Made by a program: the position numbers and the translations under genes | The notes under the pieces: generated by a model | Database searches by the model: none | Told to the model about the DNA's origin: nothing | What the model saw: the letters and a program-made list of their open reading frames with translations, nothing else | DNA from: Sporomusa sp. KB1 | Lineage (GTDB): Bacteria > Bacillota > Negativicutes > Sporomusales > Sporomusaceae | DNA: 64,000 nt | Assembly (NCBI RefSeq): GCF_007830295.1 | Contig: NZ_VLKC01000002.1 | Location: forward strand, 4,103,185 to 4,167,184 | Direction: 5' to 3' | In this document: piece by piece, positions 48,237 through 56,538 of the stretch | Position numbering within the stretch: position 1 is the first letter of the stretch | Layout of the letters: each line of letters opens with the position of its first letter

Positions 48237-49118
48237 ATGAAGAATTTCGGGCGAGTCTTAACTGCAATGGTAACCCCGTTTAATGCTGATTATAGTGTAA
48301 ACTATAGTGAAGTGGCCAATTTGGCGAATTATCTTGTGAATAACGGATCTGATGGACTGGTTGTTGCTGGCAGCACTGGTGAAGCAGCTACATTAACTCG
48401 CGATGAAAAGCTTACATTGTTCAAAATAGTAATGGAGACTGTAGGTGATAAGGCTACGGTCATTGCTGGCACTGGATCAAATGATACGAGAGCTTCTATT
48501 GCCTTGACTGAAGAGGCGGAAAAGATTGGTGTGCATGGCGCAATGCTCGTTGGTCCCTATTATAATAAGCCGCCGCAAGAAGGGTACTACCAGCATTTTA
48601 AAGCCATTGCTGAATCAACAAGTCTGCCACTTATCGTATATAATGTTCCCGGGCGAACAGCTTCTAATATTTTACCGGCAACGATAGCCCGTTTGGCTGA
48701 GATTGATAATATTGTTGCAATTAAAGAAGCAAGTGGCAACTTAGAGCAAGTTTCTGAAATTATCCGTACAACTCCCAATGATTTTTTGGTATATAGTGGG
48801 GATGACGGGCTGACTTTACCGATACTATCTCTGGGTGGCTGTGGGGTAATTAGTGTGGCTGCTCATGTTGTAGGTAAACGCATGCAGGAGATGATAACCG
48901 CCTTTTTGGCTGGTGATATGAATAAAGCGCAGGCATTACATCTTGAACTTATGCCGTTCTTTAAAGTTATTTTTGTTACTACCAACCCAATACCGATCAA
49001 AAAAGCAGTAAATATCCTGGGGATAAATGCTGGACCGGTAAGATTGCCATTGATTCCTCCTACTGTCAGTGAAGAGGAACAACTAAAAAAAGTAATGCAA
49101 TCAATAGGTGCTATATAA
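48237..49118 (+). CDS. dapA: 4-hydroxy-tetrahydrodipicolinate synthase
   Basis: Condenses pyruvate and aspartate semialdehyde. Schiff-base lysine is in NIVAIKEASGN near residue 162; GSTGEAATLTRDEK, YYNKPPQEGYYQHFKAIA and YNVPGRTASN are conserved. 293 residues. Last gene of the riboswitch operon, followed by a terminator. Confidence 0.97.
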   Translation: MKNFGRVLTAMVTPFNADYSVNYSEVANLANYLVNNGSDGLVVAGSTGEAATLTRDEKLTLFKIVMETVGDKATVIAGTGSNDTRASIALTEEAEKIGVHGAMLVGPYYNKPPQEGYYQHFKAIAESTSLPLIVYNVPGRTASNILPATIARLAEIDNIVAIKEASGNLEQVSEIIRTTPNDFLVYSGDDGLTLPILSLGGCGVISVAAHVVGKRMQEMITAFLAGDMNKAQALHLELMPFFKVIFVTTNPIPIKKAVNILGINAGPVRLPLIPPTVSEEEQLKKVMQSIGAI

Positions 49119-49129
49119 CGAAAGTTTCG

Positions 49130-49158
49130 ACCGGTAGCGGATGCTACCGGTTTTCTTT
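49130..49158 (+). terminator. Terminator after dapA
   Basis: ACCGGTAGC-GGAT-GCTACCGGT stem with TTTCTTT tail. Confidence 0.93.
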
Positions 49159-49210
49159 ACATGTCTAGACAATATTTGCATATAATATTGCTGGTGAGCA
49201 GCACCACTTG

Positions 49211-49239
49211 TTGTCAGAGATTATTAAATAGGTTATAAT
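49211..49239 (+). promoter_or_regulatory. Promoter of the RNase J gene
   Basis: TTGTCA (49211-49216), 17-base spacer, TATAAT (49234-49239). The leader is about 100 bases and includes CGGCCGG followed by eight T (49259-49272), which might be a target for RNase J autoregulation; that part is speculation. Confidence 0.8.
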
Positions 49240-49345
49240 TATTGACAAGTGGGCAGGACGGCCGGTTTTTTTTCAGTGGCTTAATGAACGGGCGGTTACA
49301 ACTTGATTTATATCGAAATTTTAAATTCTGGAGGTGTATGTTTTT

Positions 49346-51010
49346 TTGGCACGACAACCAAACAAAGTACAGATAATTCCCCTGGGCGGGATGGGGGAAA
49401 TTGGTAAAAACATGACTGTTATCCGATACGGTGATGAGATAATAGTTATTGATTCCGGTTTGATGTTTCCCGAAGATGACATGTTGGGCATTGATCTGGT
49501 TATTCCTGATATCTCCTATCTGTTGGATAACCGTGATCTAGTGAAAGCGATTGTGCTGACACATGGGCATGAAGACCATATTGGGGCTTTGCCCTATGTG
49601 CTAAAACAACTTGATGTGCCTGTATATGGAACTCGATTGACACTTGGAATTTTGGAAGGGCGTCTAAAAGAAAATAATGTTGCTGCCAATAATTTGCATG
49701 CTGTTAAATCAGGTGATCAGATTCAACTTGGCAATTTCAAGATAGGATTTATTCGGGTAAGTCATAGTATCGCTGACGCGGTAGCGTTATCGATAAAGAC
49801 CCCAGCGGGGGTGATCGTTCATACTGGTGATTTTAAACTTGATCAAACTCCAGTAGATGGCAAGGTGACCGATTTTCATAAATTTGCTGAGTTAGGTGAT
49901 CAGGGGGTGCTAGTGCTTTTAGCCGACAGTACCAATGCAGAGCGTCCTGGTTATACGCAGAGTGAAAAATCGGTTGGTGTAACTTTTGATGAAACTTTCC
50001 GTACTGCGCGGGAACGGATTATTATTGCTTCGTTTTCTTCCAATATTCATCGAATTCAACAGGCCATTGATACGGCTTGCAAGTATCGGCGCAAGGTGGC
50101 TATACTTGGCCGTAGCATGGTCAATGTTGTTACTATTGCACTGGAACTAGGATATTTGAATGTGCCGGAAGGTGTGATTATTGATGTTGATGAAATTAAT
50201 AATTATCCTGCAGCAGGAATTGTTATTTTAACAACCGGCAGCCAAGGTGAACCGATGTCGGCACTAACCAAAATGGCTATGTCAGATCATAAAAAGGTCG
50301 AGATTGTTCCCGGAGATACAGTAATTATTTCGGCTACGCCAATACCTGGCAACGAGAAGTTAGTTTCACGCACGATAGATTTTCTTTTCCGGCAAGGGGC
50401 CGAAGTTGTGTATGAGTCAACCTCCGGTATTCATGTTTCCGGGCATGCTAGTCAAGAAGAACTTAAATTAATGCACAACCTTATACGCCCTAAATTCTTT
50501 ATTCCCGTGCATGGAGAATATCGGCATTTAATCAAACATTCCCAATTAGCACAAGCATTAGGGATGCCTAAGGAAAACATTTTTATTGCTGAAAATGGAC
50601 AATCACTAGAATTTACTGCCGAAAAGGGTACAATTAATGGCAAGGTTACATCTGGCAATGTCTTAGTAGATGGTCTCGGCGTTGGTGATGTCGGCAACAT
50701 CGTACTGCGGGACCGCCGTCAGCTTTCGCAAGATGGAATATTAATTGTTGTTGTAACCATGGATAAACAGCGTGGTCAAGTAGCTGCCGGGCCAGATATT
50801 GTTTCCCGCGGCTTCGTATATGTGCGCGAATCTGAGCAACTAATGGATGATGCCAGGGAACGAGTACGGCAGGCTCTGGACAAGTGTGAGCTTAATGGTG
50901 TTACCGAATGGGCGACAATTAAATCAAATGTTCGTGATACGTTGGGAAAATACTTATATGAACGTACGCGACGCCGGCCAATGATACTGCCGATTATTAT
51001 GGAAGTGTAA
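49346..51010 (+). CDS. Ribonuclease J
   Basis: Metallo-beta-lactamase/beta-CASP nuclease with 5'-3' exo- and endonuclease activity on mRNA and rRNA. Metal motif LTHGHEDHIGALPYV near residue 70, VHTGDFKLDQTP near 160, ADSTNAERPGYT near 195, GSQGEPMSAL near 320, HVSGHASQEELKLM near 365. 554 residues. TTG 49346 lies nine bases after GGAGGTG; GTG 49334 falls inside the site. Synteny with dapA and tepA matches Bacillus rnjB, but J1 and J2 cannot be separated here. Confidence 0.93.
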   Translation: MARQPNKVQIIPLGGMGEIGKNMTVIRYGDEIIVIDSGLMFPEDDMLGIDLVIPDISYLLDNRDLVKAIVLTHGHEDHIGALPYVLKQLDVPVYGTRLTLGILEGRLKENNVAANNLHAVKSGDQIQLGNFKIGFIRVSHSIADAVALSIKTPAGVIVHTGDFKLDQTPVDGKVTDFHKFAELGDQGVLVLLADSTNAERPGYTQSEKSVGVTFDETFRTARERIIIASFSSNIHRIQQAIDTACKYRRKVAILGRSMVNVVTIALELGYLNVPEGVIIDVDEINNYPAAGIVILTTGSQGEPMSALTKMAMSDHKKVEIVPGDTVIISATPIPGNEKLVSRTIDFLFRQGAEVVYESTSGIHVSGHASQEELKLMHNLIRPKFFIPVHGEYRHLIKHSQLAQALGMPKENIFIAENGQSLEFTAEKGTINGKVTSGNVLVDGLGVGDVGNIVLRDRRQLSQDGILIVVVTMDKQRGQVAAGPDIVSRGFVYVRESEQLMDDARERVRQALDKCELNGVTEWATIKSNVRDTLGKYLYERTRRRPMILPIIMEV

Positions 51011-51014
51011 TAAG

Positions 51015-51067
51015 AAAAGCCTTGAGCCTGCCTGCTGCAAGATAGTTTGGTAAGCTAGGGCTTTTTT
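51015..51067 (+). terminator. Probable terminator after RNase J gene
   Basis: AAAAGCC / GGCTTTT outer stem with inner AGC / GCT pairing, a long interior loop and a T6 tail. Weak but well placed. Confidence 0.55.
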
Positions 51068-51219
51068 ATTAATTTATATCTGTATGAAATCACCGCCAGT
51101 GCCAATACTATGTATGATAAAGAAAGCACAAGTCGATGTTGCTCTTATCGGTTCGTAACAGAGAGTTAACCTTTCTGTTAAGTAAAAAAGACTAGCTAAT
51201 TAGCTGGAGGGATATTCAT

Positions 51220-52002
51220 ATGATAGTGAATGATAATCCGGTAGTTGCACCTCCCGGTACTAATCCTGAAGAGCCGCAAATACAGCCGTCTCCGACTGAG
51301 GCTCCTAAAAAAAGCAAACAAGCCCAAAAAGTAGGCCCAACGGAAACTATCCAGGAATTGGGCGCTACTGAAGTGCCAACAGCGAAAAGCAATATACATG
51401 TTATGACGATAATTGGCCAAATCGAAGGCCACATGGTTTTGCCGCCAAACTCCAAAACGACCAAATATGAACATATAATGCCGCAACTGGTAGCTATTGA
51501 GCAAAGCTCTGAAGTTGAAGGACTTATGTTGTTATTAAATACGGTTGGTGGTGACGTGGAAGCTGGTTTGGCAATTGCTGAAATGATTGCCAGCATGTCA
51601 AAGCCATCTGTTTCCATTGTCCTGGGAGGCGGGCATAGTATTGGCGTACCGGTGGCTGTATCAGCTACTCATTCATTTATTGTCGAAAGTGCTACGATGA
51701 CAATCCACCCAATACGTCTGACTGGGCTTGTAATAGGTGCGCAGAGTTCTTTCGATTATCTTGAAAAAATGCAGGATCGTGTTAATAACTTTATTACTTC
51801 ACACTCTAATATATCGGAGAAAAAATTAAAAGAGTTATTATTTAAGACAGGTGAGTTATCGCGGGATATTGGTACTTCCTTAGCAGGCAGAGACGCAGTT
51901 CACTATGGTCTTATTGACGAAATTGGCGGTATTGCCCAAGCCATGGCTACCTTGCAGGAAATGATTCATGCGAAGAAAGAAACTAAGGGGCTGAAGCAGT
52001 AA
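51220..52002 (+). CDS. tepA: TepA-like translocation-enhancing serine peptidase (ClpP family)
   Basis: 260 residues. A Pro/Glu/Lys-rich N-terminal extension (about 1-50) precedes a ClpP-like fold. [20 protein letters not shown], then the nucleophile region [14 protein letters not shown] (serine near residue 143) and [11 protein letters not shown] (histidine) form the active site. Bacillus TepA/YmfB is implicated in protein export and spore degradation of small acid-soluble proteins. GGAGGG upstream of the ATG. The stop overlaps ylzJ. Confidence 0.9.
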   Translation: MIVNDNPVVAPPGTNPEEPQIQPSPTEAPKKSKQAQKVGPTETIQELGATEVPTAKSNIHVMTIIGQIEGHMVLPPNSKTTKYEHIMPQLVAIEQSSEVEGLMLLLNTVGGDVEAGLAIAEMIASMSKPSVSIVLGGGHSIGVPVAVSATHSFIVESATMTIHPIRLTGLVIGAQSSFDYLEKMQDRVNNFITSHSNISEKKLKELLFKTGELSRDIGTSLAGRDAVHYGLIDEIGGIAQAMATLQEMIHAKKETKGLKQ

Positions 52003-52214
52003 TGGTACTGTGGACAGTTATGCCAATGGAAATACTACTTTCCCAGGAATACCAGCCGCATTATGAAGAAATCGAATACGCAGGAACCAAAATGATGGTT
52101 GAGAAAACCGCTGATAATGAATGTCGAGTAGTTCGGATACTGTCAACTGACCCCCAGGATTATCTGCGAAACGATATTCAGCCAGGTGCGGTTTTGTCTT
52201 ATGCACCGATATAA
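52002..52214 (+). CDS. ylzJ: YlzJ-like small protein
   Basis: 70 residues, ATG overlapping the tepA stop by one base. LWTVMPMEILLSQEYQPHYEE and a QIVRILSTDPQDYL-like ending (visible as VVRILSTDPQDYL) match the YlzJ family, which follows tepA in Bacillus. In Bacillus spoIIIE comes next; here it does not, so the conserved block ends at this gene. Confidence 0.85.
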   Translation: MVLWTVMPMEILLSQEYQPHYEEIEYAGTKMMVEKTADNECRVVRILSTDPQDYLRNDIQPGAVLSYAPI

Positions 52215-52339
52215 AAACCGAATAATCCTGTTCAGGTTACTGACATATTAATTAGGTGCCTAGGTCATTTGGTTATTTTGCTATGATGCAAGAAAGTGAA
52301 TTGCCACCAGAACGGTTATTACGTGAAACCCTGCCGGTG

Positions 52340-52370
52340 AAGCGCTCTCATTCAAAAGAGAGTGCTTTTC
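52340..52370 (+). terminator. Terminator after ylzJ
   Basis: AAGCGCTCTC / GAGAGTGCTT stem (one G-T pair), 8-base loop, TTTTCTTGTT tail. It lies in a 390-base gap; the remaining AT-rich part (52450-52600) holds no gene I can support and should carry the promoter of the next gene. Confidence 0.85.
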
Positions 52371-52418
52371 TTGTTGTAAAGAAAACCAGAAAAGTAGTAA
52401 TATGCCACGCGAACCTTG

Positions 52419-52440
52419 CCGCTGATAGCGGTTATTTTAT
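52419..52440 (+). terminator. Second small hairpin after ylzJ
   Basis: CCGCT-GAT-AGCGG with TTATTTTATT tail, about 50 bases after the first terminator; possible backup terminator. Confidence 0.5.
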
Positions 52441-52604
52441 TGTGGTGAGATGATTGCGGAAAAATTATAAAGAATTAAAAAAAACATATAATAAAATATA
52501 TAAAATAACACTTTATTAGAATTTTTAACAGATTTTATTGACGAAAATCTTGATAAATGCTAATTTTAATATAAAAAAATATATAAAAACAAGGAGGGAT
52601 AAAG

Positions 52605-53240
52605 TTGCATCCGATCTTAAAGGCATATATTCCAGTAGCAAACATGCTTACACAGACATTTGGAAAAAGTTGCGAAGTAGTAATCCATGATTTGACACAG
52701 CCAGAAAGTTCAGTGGTATATGTGGCCAATGGTACTGTAACCGGACGGAAAGAAGGGCAGTCCTTCGATCATCTCATCCGTCAGGTTTTACTCAACAAAA
52801 AGTTTAAAGATGATTGTACTGTGAACTATGTTTTTGAAACGGAAGACGGCAAGAAACTCAAATCGTCTTCTGCGTTGCTTCGCAACCCCGAAGGAGAAGT
52901 GGTGGGAATGCTCTGCATCAATTATGACTTAACCATCCCATATTTAATCCGAGAAGAGCTAGCTGGTTTTCTGCCTGACTCTTTTTCCACGATATCCTCT
53001 CCGGAAGACGAAGTGCCGGATCAAGACGTACTGACTATTGTTAACGAATTGATTGACAACATCATCGCCAATACCGATCTTGTTAACCTAAAAAGAAAAG
53101 ATAATCTGGAAATCATACGCTTTATGGATGAAAAGGGAATATTTTTAGTCAAAGGTGCGCTTGACAAAGTGGCTATCAGCATGGGCTTGTCAAAAGTAAC
53201 TATTTACAGTTACTTAGACGAAGTGCGAGGGAAAAAATAA
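52605..53240 (+). CDS. YheO/DauR-type PAS-HTH transcriptional regulator
   Basis: 211 residues. The N-terminal YheO-like PAS domain (CEVVIHDLTQPESSVVYVAN, then GEVVGMLCINYDLT) is followed by an acidic linker and a C-terminal helix-turn-helix (GALDKVAISMGLSKVTIYSYLDEVRG). Relatives include DauR, repressor of D-arginine use, and control amino-acid catabolism. TTG start after AAGGAGG. The PLP enzyme gene that follows after 134 bases is its likely target. Confidence 0.88.
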   Translation: MHPILKAYIPVANMLTQTFGKSCEVVIHDLTQPESSVVYVANGTVTGRKEGQSFDHLIRQVLLNKKFKDDCTVNYVFETEDGKKLKSSSALLRNPEGEVVGMLCINYDLTIPYLIREELAGFLPDSFSTISSPEDEVPDQDVLTIVNELIDNIIANTDLVNLKRKDNLEIIRFMDEKGIFLVKGALDKVAISMGLSKVTIYSYLDEVRGKK

Positions 53241-53374
53241 CAGTGGGATAGTGTCAACAAAGTTTATACAGAATTTTTCGGCGAACATAAACCAGCACGA
53301 ATCGTGGTATCTGTGGGCAAGCTTCATTTTGGATGTCTTGTAGAAATTGAAGCAATTTTGGAGGTTGATGAAAA

Positions 53375-54466
53375 ATGAAATATATTTGTTCGAAATGTGG
53401 AACCTCAGTTGAAGTGACAACACGAAACGCGAAGTGTGATTGTGGCGGTCTTTGGAAACTCAATTATCAGCCGCCGAAGTTTGATCTAGCATTAGTTGAC
53501 CGGGATACTTGGAACATTTTCCGCTATCGGGCTTTCATGCCCCTGGAAGGGGAGCAGTGGCGTGAAATCAGCTTAGGTGAAGGCATGACGCCTATCATTC
53601 AATTTGATGAAGATGTTTTGCTTAAAATGGATTATTTCATGCCGACTTTGTCTTTTAAGGATAGAGGCGCAGCCATATTGATTGCTCACTGCAAAGCGAT
53701 TGGAGTGGATTTTGTCGTCCAAGATAGCAGCGGTAATGCCGGAAACAGCGTGGCGGCTTACTGTGCAAGGGCTGGTATTGATTGTGAGATTTTTGTTCCG
53801 GAAGGAACATCGCCGAAGAAGATCGCTATGATCAAATCCCACAATGCACGAGTCAATATTGTCCCCGGCACGAGAGATAACTGTGCAAATGTCTGCAGAG
53901 CAAAAGTAGGTGACGAGGGAAAGTATTACGCAAATCATGTATATAATCCGTTCTTCTATGAAGGCACGAAAACTTATGTTTACGAAGTTTATGAGCAGCT
54001 GACCAGAATTCCTGCCAATATCTTTGTCCCGCTTGGTAACGGCACGCTATTCATCGGCATTGTAAAGGCGCTGGAAGAATTCCTTGAAAGTGCTGTTATT
54101 GAGAAAATGCCGCATATCGTGGCAGTTCAAAGCGAGTACTGCGATCCTTTCGTGAAAGCAGTGCTGACCGGAGAAAAACATCCAGCTACGGTAACGCCTG
54201 CACCGACAATGGCAGAGGGAATTGCAATCGGCGTACCTATGCGCGGTGATGAAATTTTGGAATATACCTACAAGTACAATATCGAAATGATTACGGCTCC
54301 GGAAAATCGAATTATGGAGGCCAGAATGGCGCTTGCTGCAAAGGGTATTTACTGTGAACATACAACCGCAGCTACTTATGCAGCCTATTTAAAATATTGT
54401 GAACTGAACGGCAAGACATCGGACTGCTTGATTCCGATGTGTGGAGCGGGCCTTAAATCTGATTAA
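53375..54466 (+). CDS. Threonine-synthase-like PLP enzyme (fold type II)
   Basis: 363 residues. N-terminal zinc ribbon (CSKCGT ... CDCGG, residues 4-27), then a fold type II PLP domain with the Schiff-base lysine in LSFKDRGAA near residue 94, the phosphate/substrate loop DSSGNAGNSVAAY near 118, and PLGNGTLFIGIVKAL as the PLP-phosphate glycine loop. Zinc-ribbon plus this domain resembles archaeal-type threonine synthases, but the pairing with a YheO regulator away from hom/thrB points to a catabolic lyase or ammonia-lyase. Substrate cannot be told from sequence. GGAGGTTGATG before the ATG. Confidence 0.82.
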   Translation: MKYICSKCGTSVEVTTRNAKCDCGGLWKLNYQPPKFDLALVDRDTWNIFRYRAFMPLEGEQWREISLGEGMTPIIQFDEDVLLKMDYFMPTLSFKDRGAAILIAHCKAIGVDFVVQDSSGNAGNSVAAYCARAGIDCEIFVPEGTSPKKIAMIKSHNARVNIVPGTRDNCANVCRAKVGDEGKYYANHVYNPFFYEGTKTYVYEVYEQLTRIPANIFVPLGNGTLFIGIVKALEEFLESAVIEKMPHIVAVQSEYCDPFVKAVLTGEKHPATVTPAPTMAEGIAIGVPMRGDEILEYTYKYNIEMITAPENRIMEARMALAAKGIYCEHTTAATYAAYLKYCELNGKTSDCLIPMCGAGLKSD

Positions 54467-54574
54467 ATTCAGTGGTTTTCTCGCTTTACTGCCCTTACTT
54501 TGACAATTTTCCCTTATTGGCAAGCGGGGCGGCTAGCTACGATTAGTCTAGGATTTGGCTATATACGCAAAAAA

Positions 54575-54601
54575 CTACCATAAAATATTGGTAGCTTTTT
54601 G
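54575..54601 (+). terminator. Terminator after PLP-enzyme gene
   Basis: CTACCA / TGGTAG stem flanked by A-rich and CTTTTTG sequence, 8-base loop. The 54467-54570 stretch before it shows no gene. Confidence 0.7.
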
Positions 54602-54679
54602 TTCATCATAAGGAGTTGGTTACGAGCAGAATACAAATGGACGATTCTATTGTTTCCTTTGTTTCCTTCAAAAAAATGG

Positions 54680-54873
54680 TATAATATAGTTAAATTAGGG
54701 CAAGTCCGGTTCTGTGAGCTCCTACTCGACCTTGAGTCTTCTCCCAGGATCAAAGCCGGACGTTTATGTTTGGCGTCAAGCGCGACTTATAGCGGAGAAA
54801 CTTATGATGGTCATTACATCATCGGTTACGGTGTGCTATAGCGGATTGAAGTTTGCTAATTCATGGAGGAAAT
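54680..54873 (+). other. Structured leader before a diguanylate cyclase gene
   Basis: A consensus TATAAT lies at 54680-54685 with only a weak -35 (TTTGTT at 54658-54663). The 180 bases behind it contain a long-range stem GTCCGG (54704-54709) / CCGGAC (54756-54761) enclosing CTC-GACCTT-GAG, a stem ATGATG / CATCAT (54804-54822), and a direct repeat TATAGCGGA (54788-54796 and 54837-54845). It does not show the blocks of GEMM c-di-GMP riboswitches or another class I can name. An open frame at 54599-54841 covers it but lacks a ribosome site and family resemblance. Confidence 0.5.
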
Positions 54874-56088
54874 ATGTCAGATAGTACACAGATTGTAGTC
54901 GATTTTGCAAATTTGTCAGACATTACATTAATTATTATCAACGTAAGTAGAGTCGTCTTTGTTATAGTAAATATATGGCTGTTTTATTCCTTTTTAACAG
55001 TGAAAAACCGGCCTATTTGGTTTCAGATAATAGCCTTTGCTGGTACATGGGCGACGATAAACTGCCTGCGCGATTTTATTATGCCAATAGCACCGAACCA
55101 TTATTGGGTTGGTTATATATTAAGCCTATTGTTACTAATTCCTCTTTCGCTGGTTTTTAAGGAAACTCTCCATGCAAAACTGTTTGTTTTTTTTATGGTT
55201 TCTTCCTTTTCACAGGCTAATTTTTCTATTTTTTGTAGTTTGGAAATTTTGGTGCTTGGGAATATGGTAGGCTGGTTGCTGTTAGCCGGACTTTTGCTGG
55301 AACTGGCTTGTATACCATTAATACGAAAATATATTAGGCCTCATATTAAAAATATTCTTGATGTCCTTGATCAGCAACATCGTGTTTTTTATTTTTTTCC
55401 CATGCTGTCTTTTGTACTAGTGGCTTTTTATGCCGGGCAAACAACATATTCGTTGTTCACATGTGTTCCTTTAGTATTATTCACATTAATGATGGGATTT
55501 TCTTATTACCTGATTGCAGTATCCATAGACCAGACTAAGTGTAATCAACAATTAGAGTTGACATCAAGAACAGATAGTTTGACAAGCCTTTATAACCGGC
55601 GGCACATGGAAACGAGAATTCAGGAAGAACATGAGCGGTATCAACAAACTGGTGTGGAATTTGCATTGATTAGTATTGACGTTGACTTGTTCAAAATAAT
55701 TAATGACAGGTATGGGCATGCTTGTGGCGATTTCCTGCTGCAGTCTGTATCTGAAGATATCCGTAAATCTGTAAGGCAGTCCGATACTGTTGCGCGGTGG
55801 GGTGGCGATGAATTTCTCCTGTTGCTGCCGGGGACAAATTCGAAAATTGCTATGGAGTTGGCTGAACATATCAGCAAGACTGTGGGGAGGCACCGGTATG
55901 TTTATGAAAATAATACCTTATCGGTGACAGTGACAATCGGCGTTGCTGTGATTAAGAGCGGCGATACCGCGGATGGTATCATTAAGAACGCAGATACAGG
56001 CATGTACCAAGGGAAGCGTGTTGGCAGAAACCGTGTAGTATTTTTTGATAATGTAGATGCGGGGGTAACTCTTACATATCTCAACTAG
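54874..56088 (+). CDS. Membrane diguanylate cyclase (GGDEF)
   Basis: 404 residues. About six to seven hydrophobic helices fill residues 20-215, a membrane sensor of no family I can name. The C-terminal GGDEF domain contains the intact active site RWGGDEFLLLLPG near residue 310 and an inhibitory I-site RQSD five residues before GGDEF. It makes c-di-GMP; the PilZ effector 50 kb upstream is one possible receiver. ATG 54874 after GGAGGA; an in-frame TTG at 54853 precedes the site. Confidence 0.92.
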   Translation: MSDSTQIVVDFANLSDITLIIINVSRVVFVIVNIWLFYSFLTVKNRPIWFQIIAFAGTWATINCLRDFIMPIAPNHYWVGYILSLLLLIPLSLVFKETLHAKLFVFFMVSSFSQANFSIFCSLEILVLGNMVGWLLLAGLLLELACIPLIRKYIRPHIKNILDVLDQQHRVFYFFPMLSFVLVAFYAGQTTYSLFTCVPLVLFTLMMGFSYYLIAVSIDQTKCNQQLELTSRTDSLTSLYNRRHMETRIQEEHERYQQTGVEFALISIDVDLFKIINDRYGHACGDFLLQSVSEDIRKSVRQSDTVARWGGDEFLLLLPGTNSKIAMELAEHISKTVGRHRYVYENNTLSVTVTIGVAVIKSGDTADGIIKNADTGMYQGKRVGRNRVVFFDNVDAGVTLTYLN

Positions 56089-56143
56089 CAAAAAGTTGCG
56101 TATATATAATGCAGAGTTCATAATTACATTAAGTAGTACTCAA

Positions 56144-56190
56144 AAGGCAAGAAGGGTTACTAATCCAGTGACCCTCCTTGCCTTATTATA
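56144..56190 (+). terminator. Terminator after diguanylate cyclase gene
   Basis: Long stem AAGGCAAG-AGGGT-ACT / AGT-ACCCT-CTTGCCTT with two small internal mismatches, then TATTATATA. Confidence 0.85.
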
Positions 56191-56236
56191 TAGCTATAAT
56201 CTGATACGGAAGGTGATACAGAGTACTGAATAGGGA

Positions 56237-56273
56237 GACAATGGGGGGACGTCAGGCTGCTAACCCATTTGTC
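56237..56273 (+). other. Hairpin in the region upstream of kdp
   Basis: GACAATGGG pairs with CCCATTTGTC (one bulged T); the 18-base loop contains the palindrome GACGTC. It lies upstream of the predicted kdp promoter, so it is either DNA-level structure or part of an unseen transcript. No gene supported at 56190-56336. Confidence 0.4.
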
Positions 56274-56337
56274 GAACGCAGAAGGGGAAAAAGAATAGGG
56301 ACATGAATTTGCAATATTATCCATTGAATATAAACAG

Positions 56338-56355
56338 TTCTGACAAAATATTGAC
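56338..56355 (+). promoter_or_regulatory. Predicted KdpE site A
   Basis: Tandem heptamers TTCTGAC-AAAA-TATTGAC with an 11-bp period, the geometry used by OmpR/PhoB-family regulators such as KdpE. It lies 43 bp upstream of site B. Assigned because similar pairs recur only around kdp genes. Confidence 0.6.
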
Positions 56356-56380
56356 GCCTTTGAAGACTTCCCAGACAGCA

Positions 56381-56398
56381 TTCTGACGAGGTTTTGAG
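56381..56398 (+). promoter_or_regulatory. Predicted KdpE site B
   Basis: TTCTGAC-GAGG-TTTTGAG, same 11-bp period. It overlaps the -35 hexamer of the kdpF promoter, fitting activation by contact with sigma region 4. Confidence 0.6.
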
Positions 56399-56422
56399 AT
56401 ACAATAAGCATGCTAATAAAAT
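56394..56422 (+). promoter_or_regulatory. Promoter of kdpFABC
   Basis: TTGAGA (56394-56399), 17-base spacer, TAAAAT (56417-56422), about 15 bases before the AAGGAGG ribosome site of kdpF. TACAAT at 56400-56405 is a less likely -10. Confidence 0.65.
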
Positions 56423-56450
56423 TTTAAAAGTAGATTAAGGAGGCGTTAGC

Positions 56451-56537
56451 ATGACCGACCTGTGGTTGGCAGGAGGAGTAACATTTCTATTATTGATTTA
56501 TCTCATTTATGCTTTGATGAAACCGGAGGAATTTTAA
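56451..56537 (+). CDS. kdpF: K+-transporting ATPase small subunit KdpF
   Basis: 28-residue single-helix membrane peptide that stabilises the KdpFABC complex. One hydrophobic helix (GGVTFLLLIYLIYAL) and the family ending YALMKPEEF identify it. AAGGAGG nine bases before the ATG. The ribosome site of kdpA lies inside its last codons, so the two are coupled. Confidence 0.92.
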   Translation: MTDLWLAGGVTFLLLIYLIYALMKPEEF

Positions 56538-56538
56538 A

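Noticed and set aside
52256-52453. 65-codon open frame after ylzJ
   Set aside because: It spans two terminator-like hairpins, has no ribosome site and its product resembles nothing.
54690-54770. c-di-GMP (GEMM) riboswitch, suggested by AGGGCAAG and CAAAGCC
   Set aside because: The other conserved blocks and the tetraloop-receptor arrangement are not visible, so I do not call the class.
54599-54841. 80-codon open frame before the diguanylate cyclase gene
   Set aside because: It starts inside a terminator tail and runs through a promoter -10 box; no family resemblance. Better explained as structured leader.
56190-56336. c-di-AMP (ydaO) riboswitch before kdp, as found in some Firmicutes
   Set aside because: Required GGGG/AACC blocks and pseudosymmetric stems are not found, and the region is upstream of the predicted promoter.
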